64,000 bases of DNA from an uncultured Collinsella sp. GTDB lineage: Bacteria; Actinomycetota; Coriobacteriia; Coriobacteriales; Coriobacteriaceae. A program made the position numbers and the translations under genes. The stretch lies in assembly GCA_937982065.1 (NCBI GenBank), contig CALJMO010000047.1, positions 66,540 to 130,539 of the forward strand, in the 5' to 3' direction. A model generated the notes under the pieces. The model made no database searches. It was not told where the DNA came from and was given only the letters and a program-made list of their open reading frames with translations. Below, piece after piece: positions 23,488 to 32,535 of this stretch (position 1 is its first letter; each line of letters begins with the position of its first letter).

Positions 23488-26145
23488 TTAGGCGCCGAGC
23501 GCGGTCTTGGCGGCCGCGAGGGCATCGGCGATACCGGCGGCGTTCTTGCCACCGGCCTGGGCCATGTTGGGACGGCCGCCACCGCGGCCATCGACCAGGC
23601 CCGCGATCTGCTTGATCACGTTGCCGGCGTGGAAACCGGCCTTCACAGCCTCATCGGAGCCGGCGGCGAGCAGGGCCGGGGTGCCCTTCTCGGTCACGCT
23701 GGCAACAACGCAGGCGACAGGGCCGGCGACCTTCTGGTGCACGGTATCCCAAACGTTGCGCAGGTCTGCGGCCTCGAGACCCTGAAGCTCAGCGACAACG
23801 AGCTTGTAGCCATTCAGCTCGACAGCGCCGTCGATGGCGCTGGAGATCGCATCGGAGGAGCCACCGGTGAGAGCCTTTTTGAGCTTGTTGGACGTCTCGC
23901 GCAGCTCGGCCTGCAGGTTCTCCACGCGGGCGGGAACCTCGTCGACGCGGCACTTGAGCGCAGCGGCGGCGGCGTCAACGAGCGCCAGGCGGTCGGCCAT
24001 ATAGTCGAGAGCACCCTTAGAGGTCACGGCCTCGATACGGCGGACGTTCGAGCCCGTAGAGGACTCGGAAATAATCTTGAACAGGCCGATCTCGGCGGTG
24101 TTGGCAGCGTGTGTGCCACCGCAGAGTTCGCGGGAGAACGGCTGGTCCTCAGCGCCCACGGAGACAACGCGGACGACGTCGCCATACTTCTCGCCAAACA
24201 GGGCGACAGCGCCGGCAGCCTTAGCCTCGTCGATGCCCATGACACGGGTCACGACCGGCTTGGAAGCGAAGATCTGCTGGTTGACCAGGTCCTCGACAGC
24301 CTTGAGCTGCTCGGAGGACAGGGCCTCGAAGTGTGTAAAGTCAAAGCGCAGGTGCTCGGGCGTCACCAGCGAGCCGGCCTGGGAGACGTGCTCGCCCAGG
24401 ACCTGCTTAAGGGCAGCGTCGAGCAGGTGCGTGGCGGTGTGGTTGCGGCGCAGGAAGCCACGGCGCTCGGCGTCGAGCGCGGCGGTCACAGCGGCACCGA
24501 CGGTCAGCGTGCCCTCGGCAACGTGCGCGACGTGGGCATACAGGCCGTTGTGGTTCTTGGTATCGGAAACGGTAAGAACAACGCCCTCGGCGGAAAGCTT
24601 TCCGGCATCGCCCTGCTGGCCACCCATCTCGGCGTAGAACGGGGTGCGGTCGAGCACGACCTCGACGTCCTCGCCGGCGGCAGCGGACTCGACGGACTCG
24701 CCGTTGCGCACGATGGCGACAACCTTGGCGCCCTCGATCACATCGTTGTCATAGCCGTCGAACTCGGTCGCTGCGACCTTGTCGGAAAGCTCGACCCACA
24801 CATCGTTGAAGCTGCCCCAGGCATCGCCCTTTGCGTTAGCGCGGGCGCGGGCCTTCTGGTCCTCCATGCAGGCGGTAAAGCCGTCCATGTCGACATCGTG
24901 GCCAGCGGTGCCGGCGATCTCGACGGTCAGGTCGATGGGGAAACCAAAGGTGTCGTGCAGCTTAAAGGCAACATCGCCCGGAAGCACAGCACCCTCGGCA
25001 AGCGCTGCCAGGGCCTCATCCAGGTAGACGCGACCGTTGTCGAGCGTCGTGGAGAAACGCTCCTCCTCGGAGGCGACGATACCCTTGACGAGCGCGACAT
25101 TCTTGAGCAGCTCAGGATAGGCCTCGCCCATCTGAGCGTTGACCTCGTCGATGAACTTGGTCAGGAAGGCACCCTCGATACCCAGCAGGCGACCGTGGAA
25201 CACGGCACGGCGGAGCAGACGGCGAAGGACGTACTCGCGACCCTCGTTGCCGGGCAGGATGCCGTCCGAGATCATAAAGTCGACGGCACGGGAGTGATCG
25301 GCGATGATGCGCAGCGAGCGGCTGGCGCCGGAGTAATCATCGGCGTCATAGGTCTTGCCGCTGATCTCCTCGCCCAGCTTGATGAGATGCTGCATCAAGT
25401 CGCCGTCGTAATTGGCGGTCTTGTGCTGCATGATGGCGGCCATGCGCTCCAGGCCCATGCCCGTATCGAGGTTGCGGTGCGGCAGCTCCGGCATGGAGCC
25501 GTCCTCCTGACGGTCGTACTGGGTAAACACAAGGTTCCAGAACTCAAGGAAGCGGTCGCAGTCGCAGCCAGGCTTGCAGTCGGGGCTGCCGCAGCCGACC
25601 TCCTCGCCCATGTCAAAGTAGATCTCGGAGCACGGACCGCAGGGGCCGGTGGGGCCAGCGGCCCAGAAGTTGTCGTCCTCGCCCAGGCGGGAGATGTGGT
25701 CCTCGGCAACGCCCAGAGAACGCCACACGTCGTGGGTCTCGTCGTCCTCGGTAAAGACGGTAAAGTACAGGCGGTCGAGCGGCAGCTTGAACTCCTTGGT
25801 GATGAGCTCAAAGGCCCATGCGCAAGCCTGCTCCTTGGAGACGCCGCCAAAAGAGAAATCGCCGAGCATCTCGAAGAACGACAGGTGACGACCGTCCTCG
25901 CCGATGCAATCGATGTCGTTGGTGCGGACGCACTTCTGGCAGGAAATCGCGCCGATCTCCTTCATGGTCTTCTTGCCCTGGTAGTACTCCTTAAACTGGT
26001 TCATGCCGGCGTTGGCAAGCAGCAGCGAGGGATCATCGGGGACGAGGGACGAAGAAGGATAGAGCTTAAGACCGCGCTCCTCAAAGAAGTTGAGGAACTT
26101 GGAGCGGATCTCGGCCGTAGTCATTGACGGGTAGTCAGCACTCAT
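23488..26145 (-). CDS. alaS: Alanine-tRNA ligase
   Basis: This enzyme charges tRNA-Ala and edits mischarged Ser/Gly. It is 885 residues, full length. The class II catalytic domain begins MTTAEIRSKFLNFFEERG, with NAGMNQFKEYYQG and the QKCVRTNDID motif. A Cys-rich insertion lies at GCGSPDCKPGCDC. The editing domain has RRNHTATHLLDAAL and FSRELCGGTHAANTAEIG (zinc-site Cys/His). The C-terminal oligomerisation/C-Ala domain ends in RGGGRPNMAQAGG. The ATG at 26145 with GAGGAGA upstream is chosen over the longer reading. A promoter (TTGCAC-N16-TAATAT) lies about 50 bp upstream. Confidence 0.96.
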   Translation of the reverse strand: MSADYPSMTTAEIRSKFLNFFEERGLKLYPSSSLVPDDPSLLLANAGMNQFKEYYQGKKTMKEIGAISCQKCVRTNDIDCIGEDGRHLSFFEMLGDFSFGGVSKEQACAWAFELITKEFKLPLDRLYFTVFTEDDETHDVWRSLGVAEDHISRLGEDDNFWAAGPTGPCGPCSEIYFDMGEEVGCGSPDCKPGCDCDRFLEFWNLVFTQYDRQEDGSMPELPHRNLDTGMGLERMAAIMQHKTANYDGDLMQHLIKLGEEISGKTYDADDYSGASRSLRIIADHSRAVDFMISDGILPGNEGREYVLRRLLRRAVFHGRLLGIEGAFLTKFIDEVNAQMGEAYPELLKNVALVKGIVASEEERFSTTLDNGRVYLDEALAALAEGAVLPGDVAFKLHDTFGFPIDLTVEIAGTAGHDVDMDGFTACMEDQKARARANAKGDAWGSFNDVWVELSDKVAATEFDGYDNDVIEGAKVVAIVRNGESVESAAAGEDVEVVLDRTPFYAEMGGQQGDAGKLSAEGVVLTVSDTKNHNGLYAHVAHVAEGTLTVGAAVTAALDAERRGFLRRNHTATHLLDAALKQVLGEHVSQAGSLVTPEHLRFDFTHFEALSSEQLKAVEDLVNQQIFASKPVVTRVMGIDEAKAAGAVALFGEKYGDVVRVVSVGAEDQPFSRELCGGTHAANTAEIGLFKIISESSTGSNVRRIEAVTSKGALDYMADRLALVDAAAAALKCRVDEVPARVENLQAELRETSNKLKKALTGGSSDAISSAIDGAVELNGYKLVVAELQGLEAADLRNVWDTVHQKVAGPVACVVASVTEKGTPALLAAGSDEAVKAGFHAGNVIKQIAGLVDGRGGGRPNMAQAGGKNAAGIADALAAAKTALGA

Positions 26146-26191
26146 AGAGGGAATCTCCTCGGTTTCACATCGAAACAGTTCAAACGTAACG

Positions 26192-26219
26192 ATATTACCA
26201 TCCCACCGCGCAAGTGCAA
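26192..26219 (-). promoter_or_regulatory. alaS promoter
   Basis: On the minus strand TTGCAC and TAATAT are separated by 16 bp, with the -10 about 47 bp upstream of the alaS ATG. The -35 overlaps the T-run of the preceding terminator. Confidence 0.6.
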
Positions 26220-26248
26220 AAAAGAGGGCCGCCAAACAGCGACCCTCC
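26216..26248 (-). terminator. Terminator upstream of alaS
   Basis: On the minus strand GGAGGGTCGC faces GCGGCCCTC and is followed by TTTTTTG. The nearest minus-strand gene upstream is the AI-2E family permease gene ending at 26586, so this probably ends that transcript after it crosses the opposite-strand small gene at 26340-26579. Confidence 0.65.
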
Positions 26249-26339
26249 AGCGAAAGTGCACGTTATTCAGTACTGTGCGATCCTTTGAAAAAGGACTGCT
26301 GTAGAATTACATATAAGAGTCACCCGGAAGGAGCGATCG

Positions 26340-26579
26340 ATGAAAAGTAGACGATTTGTCCTGAATGCACTTCTGGTACTAGCACTTTTAGCGCTCTTGG
26401 CCTTCTCCTGCTGGTACGCAAACCAACCAGCATTTGGCTACGTATTGTATGCAGTAATGTCCGGCGATAAGGCTTATTACACTCTACGCGCAATTGACGT
26501 TCTCTTTTTCTATGTAGCCGGCCCCTTATCAATCGCTTTGCTCGCGTTTATTGTCATTTACAACTTCAAGAAACGTTAA
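26340..26579 (+). CDS. Small two-span membrane protein, unknown function
   Basis: I do not recognise this 79-residue protein. It starts with KSRRF, then a very hydrophobic segment (about 8-26, LLVLALLALLAFSCW) and a second one (about 54-74, FYVAGPLSIALLAFIVIY), and ends in the basic KKR. Both ends are therefore probably cytoplasmic. GGAAGGAG lies 8 nt before the ATG, supporting real translation. Base composition is visibly lower in GC than in the neighbours, which may indicate acquisition. It is the only plus-strand gene in this stretch and ends tail-to-tail with the AI-2E family permease gene, 6 bp apart. Confidence 0.7.
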   Translation: MKSRRFVLNALLVLALLALLAFSCWYANQPAFGYVLYAVMSGDKAYYTLRAIDVLFFYVAGPLSIALLAFIVIYNFKKR

Positions 26580-26585
26580 TAGGGC

Positions 26586-27998
26586 CTATTTAGAATCCGA
26601 ATCGTCCATGGAGCCGTCGATGCCGGTTTTGGTATCGTCGTCCGAGTTGGAGTCATCGTCCTTGGCGAAGGGATTCTTGAAGAAGCCCGTGGCATCGGGT
26701 TGCAAACCCGAGAGCTTGATCCAGGGATTATCGAACTCGGGCTTAGGCATCGCTTGGGCCTCGGGCGCGGTCTCGTTGCCGATGAGCTCGGACTCGTAGA
26801 TGAAGGTGTCGTCGCCGAGCGCGTCGTAGGCGGCGACCGGGTTGCCATCGGCATCGCGGTACGGCGTGCCCTTAAACACGGCGCCGTCATAGGCCACAAG
26901 CTGGCGGCCGGTCTCATTCTCGTAGTAGTACACGAAGATACCCTTGAGGGCCGCACACAGCGGGATGGCAACAATCATACCGATGGGGCCCATGAGTGCC
27001 GAGCCAATAACGAGCGCCGTGAGGCTCATGATGGGATGCACCTGCACCGAGCCCTGCATGACCTTAGGAGAAATCACGTTGTCGGTGACGTTTTGCGCGA
27101 CCATCGTCACGATGAGCGTCCATAACGCCAACATGGGGCTGAACATGAAACCGAGCACCGTGGCGATTGCTGCGCTCACCCAAGGACCGACGACCGGAAC
27201 CAAATGCATGATGCCGGTAAAGATAGCCATGAGCGCCGCATACGGATGGCCGATGATCATAAAACCGATAAAGGCGAGGAAACCACCGCAGATGGACGTC
27301 ACGACCATACCGCGCATGTAGCCGCCGACCGAGCGAGAAAGGATGGCGACCATAAAGCAGTACGAGGTCTCCTTCTCCTGACCGATGATGGTGCAAATCT
27401 CGTGATGCATGCGAGGGTAGTCGCAGGCCATCCAGTAGGCAAGCACCAGACCAAGGAAAATCACGAACAACTGCGAGGCCGTATTGGTGATGAGCGGGAA
27501 CACACCGCGACCAAGCTCGGCAGCAATCTGAGACACATACTTCGATGCCACGGTAACCAGGGACGAAAGATTATCGTCCAAATACTCCTTGAGCGGCGTG
27601 TTGTTGAGCGTCTTGGCATGCGAGATCATCTCATTGAGATCGCCACCCGCAACACGAAGCTGCTCGGGCAGGCGGCTCAGGACTTCCATGATCTGACCAA
27701 AGAGAATCGGCGACAAGATACAAACGACACCGACGAGCACGGCAACAACAACAATAAGCGCGATAAGGGAACCGATGCCGCGATTCACGCCATGGTGCTC
27801 GAGCCAGTTGGTGATCGGGGACATCACAAAGGCAATGATGGAACCAACAGCGAGAAACTCGATAACCGATGCCAGGATGCCCATAAGGTTAAAGATGACA
27901 GCAGCAATAACAATGCAGCCGACAACAGCCCAAATGCGCAGCGTCAGAATGCGGGTGTCGCGCAGCACGCGATCGGTTTGTTGGGGGTGCTCACTCAT
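26586..27998 (-). CDS. AI-2E family transporter (PerM-like permease)
   Basis: This is a 470-residue integral membrane protein of the AI-2E exporter/PerM family (DUF20). It has about eight spans. FVMSPITNWLEHHGVNRG at about 78-95 and GIMHLVPVVGPWVSAAIA in the second half are typical, and the C-terminal third is an acidic cytoplasmic tail ending DGSMDDSDSK. Substrates in the family are varied (autoinducer-2, sodium/proton exchange), so none is assigned. The ATG overlaps the sigma factor stop (ATGA), tying its expression to the SigB-like operon. Confidence 0.88.
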   Translation of the reverse strand: MSEHPQQTDRVLRDTRILTLRIWAVVGCIVIAAVIFNLMGILASVIEFLAVGSIIAFVMSPITNWLEHHGVNRGIGSLIALIVVVAVLVGVVCILSPILFGQIMEVLSRLPEQLRVAGGDLNEMISHAKTLNNTPLKEYLDDNLSSLVTVASKYVSQIAAELGRGVFPLITNTASQLFVIFLGLVLAYWMACDYPRMHHEICTIIGQEKETSYCFMVAILSRSVGGYMRGMVVTSICGGFLAFIGFMIIGHPYAALMAIFTGIMHLVPVVGPWVSAAIATVLGFMFSPMLALWTLIVTMVAQNVTDNVISPKVMQGSVQVHPIMSLTALVIGSALMGPIGMIVAIPLCAALKGIFVYYYENETGRQLVAYDGAVFKGTPYRDADGNPVAAYDALGDDTFIYESELIGNETAPEAQAMPKPEFDNPWIKLSGLQPDATGFFKNPFAKDDDSNSDDDTKTGIDGSMDDSDSK

Positions 27999-28786
27999 GA
28001 ACGAATCATCACTCCGTCGGGGTCGATCTTGTCCTGAATCTTCTTAAGCGTGCGGCGCAGCAGACGCGAAACCTGCACCTGAGAAATACCCAGCTTCTTG
28101 GCGATCTCGATCTGGGTCATGCCCTTCACAAAGCGCAGCTCGATCACCTCGCGCTCGCGCGGCGAGAAATCACGGATGGCTTCCTCGATCACCAGGCGGT
28201 CATCGGTAAAGTCGAGCTCGTTGTCGTCGTCGGCGTAACGGTCGAGAATCGAAGGGGCATCGTCGGAATCGGACGCACCAGGAGCCTCGATGGGCACCGA
28301 GGTATAGGCCGAAGACGATTCCATTGCCTCGAGGACCTCATCGACAGTCACATCTAGATACTCAGCGATCTCCTCAACCTTGGGCGAACGCTGCAGCTCG
28401 TTGGTAAGTTTGTCAGTAGCCTGGTTGACCTTGGCCGAGAGCTCCTGCAGACGACGCGGTACGCGCACGCTCCAGCCCTTGTCGCGAAAATGGCGTTTGA
28501 TCTCGCCAAGGATAGTGGGTGTCGCAAACGTCGTGAACTCGAGTCCGCGCTCGGGATCAAAACGGTCGATAGCCTTGAGCAAGCCCAGATAGCCGACCTG
28601 CATGAGGTCGTCGAGCGGCTCGCCGCGATTCTTAAATTTGTTGGCAAGAAACCTTACTAGGTTCATATGGGACATGACGAGCTGCTCACGGGCGTCCGGA
28701 TCACCGGTCTCCTTGTAACGACGAAACAGCTCGCGGGTTTTCTCCTTGTCCCAAGCGGTCTTGCCGCTCCGGGAACGTTCGGTCAT
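27995..28786 (-). CDS. SigB/SigF-type alternative RNA polymerase sigma factor
   Basis: This 263-residue sigma-70 family factor belongs to the general-stress/sporulation group. Region 2 includes MSHMNLVRFLANKF and DLMQVGYLGLLKAIDRFDPE. Region 3 includes WSVRVPRRLQELSAKVNQAT. Region 4 includes REREVIELRFVKGMTQIEIA and SQVQVSRLLRRTLKKI. It starts one base after the stop of the RsbW-like gene and is coupled to the permease gene. The neighbouring anti-sigma-like protein suggests partner control of activity. No RsbV anti-anti-sigma gene is next to it. Confidence 0.93.
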   Translation of the reverse strand: MTERSRSGKTAWDKEKTRELFRRYKETGDPDAREQLVMSHMNLVRFLANKFKNRGEPLDDLMQVGYLGLLKAIDRFDPERGLEFTTFATPTILGEIKRHFRDKGWSVRVPRRLQELSAKVNQATDKLTNELQRSPKVEEIAEYLDVTVDEVLEAMESSSAYTSVPIEAPGASDSDDAPSILDRYADDDNELDFTDDRLVIEEAIRDFSPREREVIELRFVKGMTQIEIAKKLGISQVQVSRLLRRTLKKIQDKIDPDGVMIRS

Positions 28787-28787
28787 A

Positions 28788-29165
28788 TTAGATATCCGCC
28801 TTGAGGTCGAGGGAAAGCGTCAGGGGCGCCGCAGTCTTTTCGTAGGAGTCGCACACGCTCGCGAGGATGAGCTCGGCATACACCGCAGCCTGGTCGTCTT
28901 CATCGACCGTAGCCTGGTCGCCAAAGGTAATAGTCATGCCAACGTGGGTCTCATCGACATCGAATTTGATGGTGATGTCATCGCAGTCGACCGCGGTGCA
29001 ACCAAAGATGAAAGCCTCCTCAGCAGCCATGCGGATGTCCTCGATGCGATCGACAGACATAGAGCACAGGGCACCAACGTTGGCTGCCGTCATGCGCACA
29101 AGGCGAGCGAGACGCGGGTCACCGGCAACGGTCAGCGTGATAGGGCAGGTTGCTTCGCTACTCAT
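28788..29165 (-). CDS. RsbW-like anti-sigma factor (divergent HATPase fold)
   Basis: This 125-residue protein sits directly upstream of the sigma factor, where RsbW/SpoIIAB homologues are found. RLARLVRMTAANVG and DRIEDIRMAAEEAFIFGC resemble the N-terminal helices and the N-box region of the GHKL ATPase fold. The conserved N-box Asn is not present, and no clear G1 (D-G-G) motif is visible in the C-terminal half. It may bind the sigma factor without acting as a kinase. The ATG at 29165 has AAGGAG upstream; the longer frame overlaps the preceding gene and is unsupported. Confidence 0.75.
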   Translation of the reverse strand: MSSEATCPITLTVAGDPRLARLVRMTAANVGALCSMSVDRIEDIRMAAEEAFIFGCTAVDCDDITIKFDVDETHVGMTITFGDQATVDEDDQAAVYAELILASVCDSYEKTAAPLTLSLDLKADI

Positions 29166-29751
29166 CGCAGGACTCCTTGGAGGTCTCGGCGGGCGTATAG
29201 GTGTAATACTGAGCAGGCTTGGCTGCGGGCTTCTGAGCCGCATCCGCACCATCGGCGGCCTCGTCCTCAGCCTCACCAATCAAAACGCGCTCGGTAGGCT
29301 GCTCGGCCTCGGCGGCGGCAGCGGCGAGCTTGCGATCGGCGTCGGCTGCAGGAGCCTTCACCTTATTGAAGAGCTTCTGCACGGCGCCGGCCGCAGAATC
29401 AGTCACGCTCGACACGGCATTACTGGCCTCGGCCATGCTGCCCGTGACCTCGGAAATATCGCGAACGACTGCCTCAACCTCAACGAGGTTGGACGTCAGG
29501 GCGTCAACGGCAGTCTTGCTCGACTTGAGGAGCGGCTCCACCTGGGCAAGTGCCGGCGTAAGCTCATCAACGGCGCCATCGAGCTTTGCCACCACGGGCT
29601 GTGCCTCGGCGAGCGTGTTGTTGAGGTCGCTCACCGTCTTGTCGAGCGAGTCGACGACGGTGCGGGTCTTGCGCAGCGTGAGCGCGAGCTCAATAAAAGC
29701 CCACACGCCGGCAACGGCGAGCAGCAGCAAGGCGATTTGAATGGGACTCAT
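29158..29751 (-). CDS. DUF948-domain membrane protein
   Basis: This is a 197-residue protein with one N-terminal membrane span (PIQIALLLLAVAGVWAFIEL). It is followed by a long heptad-like helical region of about 90 residues (TRTVVDSLDKTVSDLNNTLA to VTDSAAGAVQKLF) and an Ala/Glu-rich acidic tail. The N-terminus with coiled coil fits DUF948, a family often linked to general-stress genes such as B. subtilis ytxG. GGGAGG precedes the ATG. It overlaps the RsbW-like gene by 8 nt and heads the four-gene sigma operon. Confidence 0.82.
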   Translation of the reverse strand: MSPIQIALLLLAVAGVWAFIELALTLRKTRTVVDSLDKTVSDLNNTLAEAQPVVAKLDGAVDELTPALAQVEPLLKSSKTAVDALTSNLVEVEAVVRDISEVTGSMAEASNAVSSVTDSAAGAVQKLFNKVKAPAADADRKLAAAAAEAEQPTERVLIGEAEDEAADGADAAQKPAAKPAQYYTYTPAETSKESCDE

Positions 29752-29846
29752 ACAAGCCTCCCAAAGGAATCGAAATACAGACGCTGTTTATGGTACCCCA
29801 AAGAAGGGGAAAGTTACCCAAAGGGAATGCGCGAGGCGCCAATGAC

Positions 29847-31196
29847 CTACTTGGGAGCGTTGCCGCTACGGTCGCGTTCGCTTTGCTCTACGCGCCATTC
29901 TTCCCAACCGCGGCCGGCAGGCTGCCAGAACGCGCCGCGCTCCAGTCCCTCGGGCAAATAGCGCTGATCGACCCAGCCTTCGGGATAATCATGTGGATAC
30001 TTATACACACCGTATTCATCGCTGCCCGGGCGATGACGATCGCGCAGATAACTCGGCACCTCGCGAAGCCCACTAGAATGGATATCGGCCAGCGCCGCAT
30101 CGATCGAAGCCTCACACGCATTGGACTTAGGCGCCAAACAAACATAGAGCGCAGCCTGCGCGAGGTTAATACGGCACTCGGGATAGCCAATAACCTCGGC
30201 AGATTTAAACGCAGCATGCGCTATAAGAAGCGCCTGCGGGTCGGCGTTGCCAACGTCCTCAGAGGCATGAATCATAATGCGACGGGCGATAAACTTAGGA
30301 TCCTCCCCTGCATCGATCATGCGCGCAAGCCAGTAGACCGTGGCATCGGGGTCGCTACCGCGCATGGACTTGATGAACGCACTGATGATGTCGTAGTGCA
30401 TGTCACCGTTTTTGTCATACGAAAATCCACGACGCGGATTGGCAATCTTTACGTCATCCACGGTAATGGGATAACGCTCCCCCGCCGCCGGCGCTGGCGT
30501 CCCTTCGGTATCGGGACGTGTGACGGCAATCTCGCTAGCCAGCTCGAGTGTCGTCAGGGCTGAGCGTGCATCACCCGCTGCCAGCGTGCAAATGGTCTTG
30601 ACCGTATCATCATCGGCCGAGAATTTACCGTTCAGGCCCTGAGGTGCCTCGAGCGCACGCTCGATAAGCATGGCGATATCCTCGTCCTTCAGGTGCTCAA
30701 GCTCTACCACGCGCCCGCGCGACAACAGTGCGGAGTTGACCTCGAAGTACGGATTCTCTGTCGTAGCGCCAATCATAACGACAGTACGGTTCTCAACTGC
30801 ATGTAGCAGGGCATCCTGCTGCGACTTAGAGAAGCGGTGAATCTCATCGATGAACAAGATGGTGCGGCGGTCGTACGTATTCAGACGCGTCTTGGCCTCG
30901 TCGATCACGCGACGCAGGTCCTTCACGGTACCCGTCACAGCGCTGACCTCGACAAACTCGCTCTTGGTATGGTTGGCGATAATATGGGCCAGCGTCGTCT
31001 TACCCGTACCGGCAGGCCCGTACAGAATCACGCTCGAAAGCACGTCGTGCTCGATCGCGGCACGCAACCATGAGCCCTTACCGACGGCCTTTTGCTGACC
31101 CACGTACTCATCGAGCGAATTGGGGCGCATGCGCACCGCAAGCGGCGCATTCTGAAAGGAACGCTCGCGCGTCGAAGCAGAAAAAAGGTCGTCCAT
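29847..31196 (-). CDS. rarA: Replication-associated recombination protein A
   Basis: This AAA+ ATPase (MgsA/RarA) acts at stalled replication forks. It is 449 residues. PLAVRMRPNSLDEYVGQ is the family entry motif. Walker A is LYGPAGTGKTTLA, Walker B is ILFIDEIHRFSKSQQD and sensor 1 is GATTENP. The C-terminal clamp-loader-like region includes SAFIKSMRGSDPDA and YWLARMIDAGEDP. I start at the ATG at 31196 (MDDLFSA), with GGGATGG upstream. It is flanked on the same strand by dgt. Confidence 0.93.
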   Translation of the reverse strand: MDDLFSASTRERSFQNAPLAVRMRPNSLDEYVGQQKAVGKGSWLRAAIEHDVLSSVILYGPAGTGKTTLAHIIANHTKSEFVEVSAVTGTVKDLRRVIDEAKTRLNTYDRRTILFIDEIHRFSKSQQDALLHAVENRTVVMIGATTENPYFEVNSALLSRGRVVELEHLKDEDIAMLIERALEAPQGLNGKFSADDDTVKTICTLAAGDARSALTTLELASEIAVTRPDTEGTPAPAAGERYPITVDDVKIANPRRGFSYDKNGDMHYDIISAFIKSMRGSDPDATVYWLARMIDAGEDPKFIARRIMIHASEDVGNADPQALLIAHAAFKSAEVIGYPECRINLAQAALYVCLAPKSNACEASIDAALADIHSSGLREVPSYLRDRHRPGSDEYGVYKYPHDYPEGWVDQRYLPEGLERGAFWQPAGRGWEEWRVEQSERDRSGNAPK

Positions 31197-31256
31197 AGCC
31201 ATCCCGTGCATCAATCAAAAACGTTTTCCACTAACAGTATACCGAATATATACGAA

Positions 31257-32504
31257 CTACCGTTCGTTAATATAGGTACGGTGCGGAAACTTCAACCCCG
31301 GGAACAACTTGCTCGTCAGCTCGCAGAAATAGCCGTCCGTCATGCTCGAAATGTAATCCACTACGGTCTGATCTTTATCGTCCTGCCAGGCATAGACGCG
31401 ATCGTAGTAGGAAAGCTGCTGCTCAATGCGAGAAATATGGTGCTTAAAGATGTACGAGGACTCATCGCCTTCGTTTATATCCTGCAGGCAACGGTCATAA
31501 AGTTTATCGAAGGCCTCGCGCAGCTCCGCCTCGGAGTCGCCTTCGATGCCGCCCTTGCTATAGATCTTCTCGTAGTTCTCGCGCTTGGCACGGCGGATTT
31601 CCTCAAACAGGTCCTCGCTCATCTCGATGCGCGGCTTGCCATAGCTGTGCTCAACGATATCGATGGAGGCATGCGTAAGGATCCAGCTGTTGTAAGCCCC
31701 GCCCAGGCCATCGTCAAACGCGTCGGGCGCCAGCAGGCCCGCCGCAATGGCGTCTTGGCGATCGCGTCCAACATAGGCAAGGATATCCGAGATGCGAACC
31801 ACGCAGCCTTCGAGCGTCATGGGACGCAGGTGCTCAATGGCGCCATAGCCCGTGGCAATGCAGTCCTCGACAGTTCGGTCGAACTGGTCAAAGGAGCCCA
31901 TGTCCGAGAGCTCAAACTCGCGCTGCTCGTACTCGCCGTTATGGCACAACACGCCGTCGAGCGTCTGGAGCGACACATTGCGGCCATATAGGGCATCGAG
32001 CACACGGACCGACTGCACGTTATGGAAAAAGAAGCGGCCGGTACGCTCATGATAGATATCGTTGAGGAAGCGCTCGCCGGCATGGCCGAAAGGCGTGTGT
32101 CCCAGGTCGTGGCCCAGACCAATCGCCTCGATCAGATCGCAATTGAGCCCCAGAGCGCGCCCGATATCGCGAGCGATACGCGAGACCAGCTGCACGTGCA
32201 AACCGCGGCGCGACAGATCGTCATTGCTACGGAAGCTAAAGACCTGCGTTTTGCCTGCATAACGCGTGTACGCCGGAAGATGAAGAATCTTTTCGGTATC
32301 GCGCATAAACGCGGGACGCATAAGCGTGCCTTTGTCGGCAGCGCGATCAACACGACGGATGACCTGGTCGTCGTTGCAACGATACGCGTTGACATAGCCC
32401 GAAGCACGATCGGCGGCAATGCGCTCGACAAGTTCGGGCGGCAATGCCGAGGGAATACGGTCCATGCACGCCTTAATGACGGCCGTTTCTTGATTAGTTG
32501 TCAT
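31257..32504 (-). CDS. dgt: Deoxyguanosinetriphosphate triphosphohydrolase-like protein
   Basis: This HD-superfamily protein is expected to hydrolyse dNTPs to the deoxynucleoside and triphosphate. It is 415 residues. Metal ligands are visible in LGHDLGHTPFGHAGER, with SFRSNDDLSRR and HNVQSVRVLD before and after. RISDILAYVGRDRQD carries the late Asp. AAGGAG lies 7 nt before the ATG at 32504. Substrate specificity among Dgt-like enzymes varies, so the name is by family. Confidence 0.9.
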   Translation of the reverse strand: MTTNQETAVIKACMDRIPSALPPELVERIAADRASGYVNAYRCNDDQVIRRVDRAADKGTLMRPAFMRDTEKILHLPAYTRYAGKTQVFSFRSNDDLSRRGLHVQLVSRIARDIGRALGLNCDLIEAIGLGHDLGHTPFGHAGERFLNDIYHERTGRFFFHNVQSVRVLDALYGRNVSLQTLDGVLCHNGEYEQREFELSDMGSFDQFDRTVEDCIATGYGAIEHLRPMTLEGCVVRISDILAYVGRDRQDAIAAGLLAPDAFDDGLGGAYNSWILTHASIDIVEHSYGKPRIEMSEDLFEEIRRAKRENYEKIYSKGGIEGDSEAELREAFDKLYDRCLQDINEGDESSYIFKHHISRIEQQLSYYDRVYAWQDDKDQTVVDYISSMTDGYFCELTSKLFPGLKFPHRTYINER

Positions 32505-32535
32505 GGCATGCTCCTTAAGAAGGATGCGCAATCGA

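Noticed and set aside
23629..26127. 832-residue open frame opposite alaS
   Set aside because: This is an antisense shadow of alaS with low-complexity Gly/Leu/Asp-rich content and no motifs.
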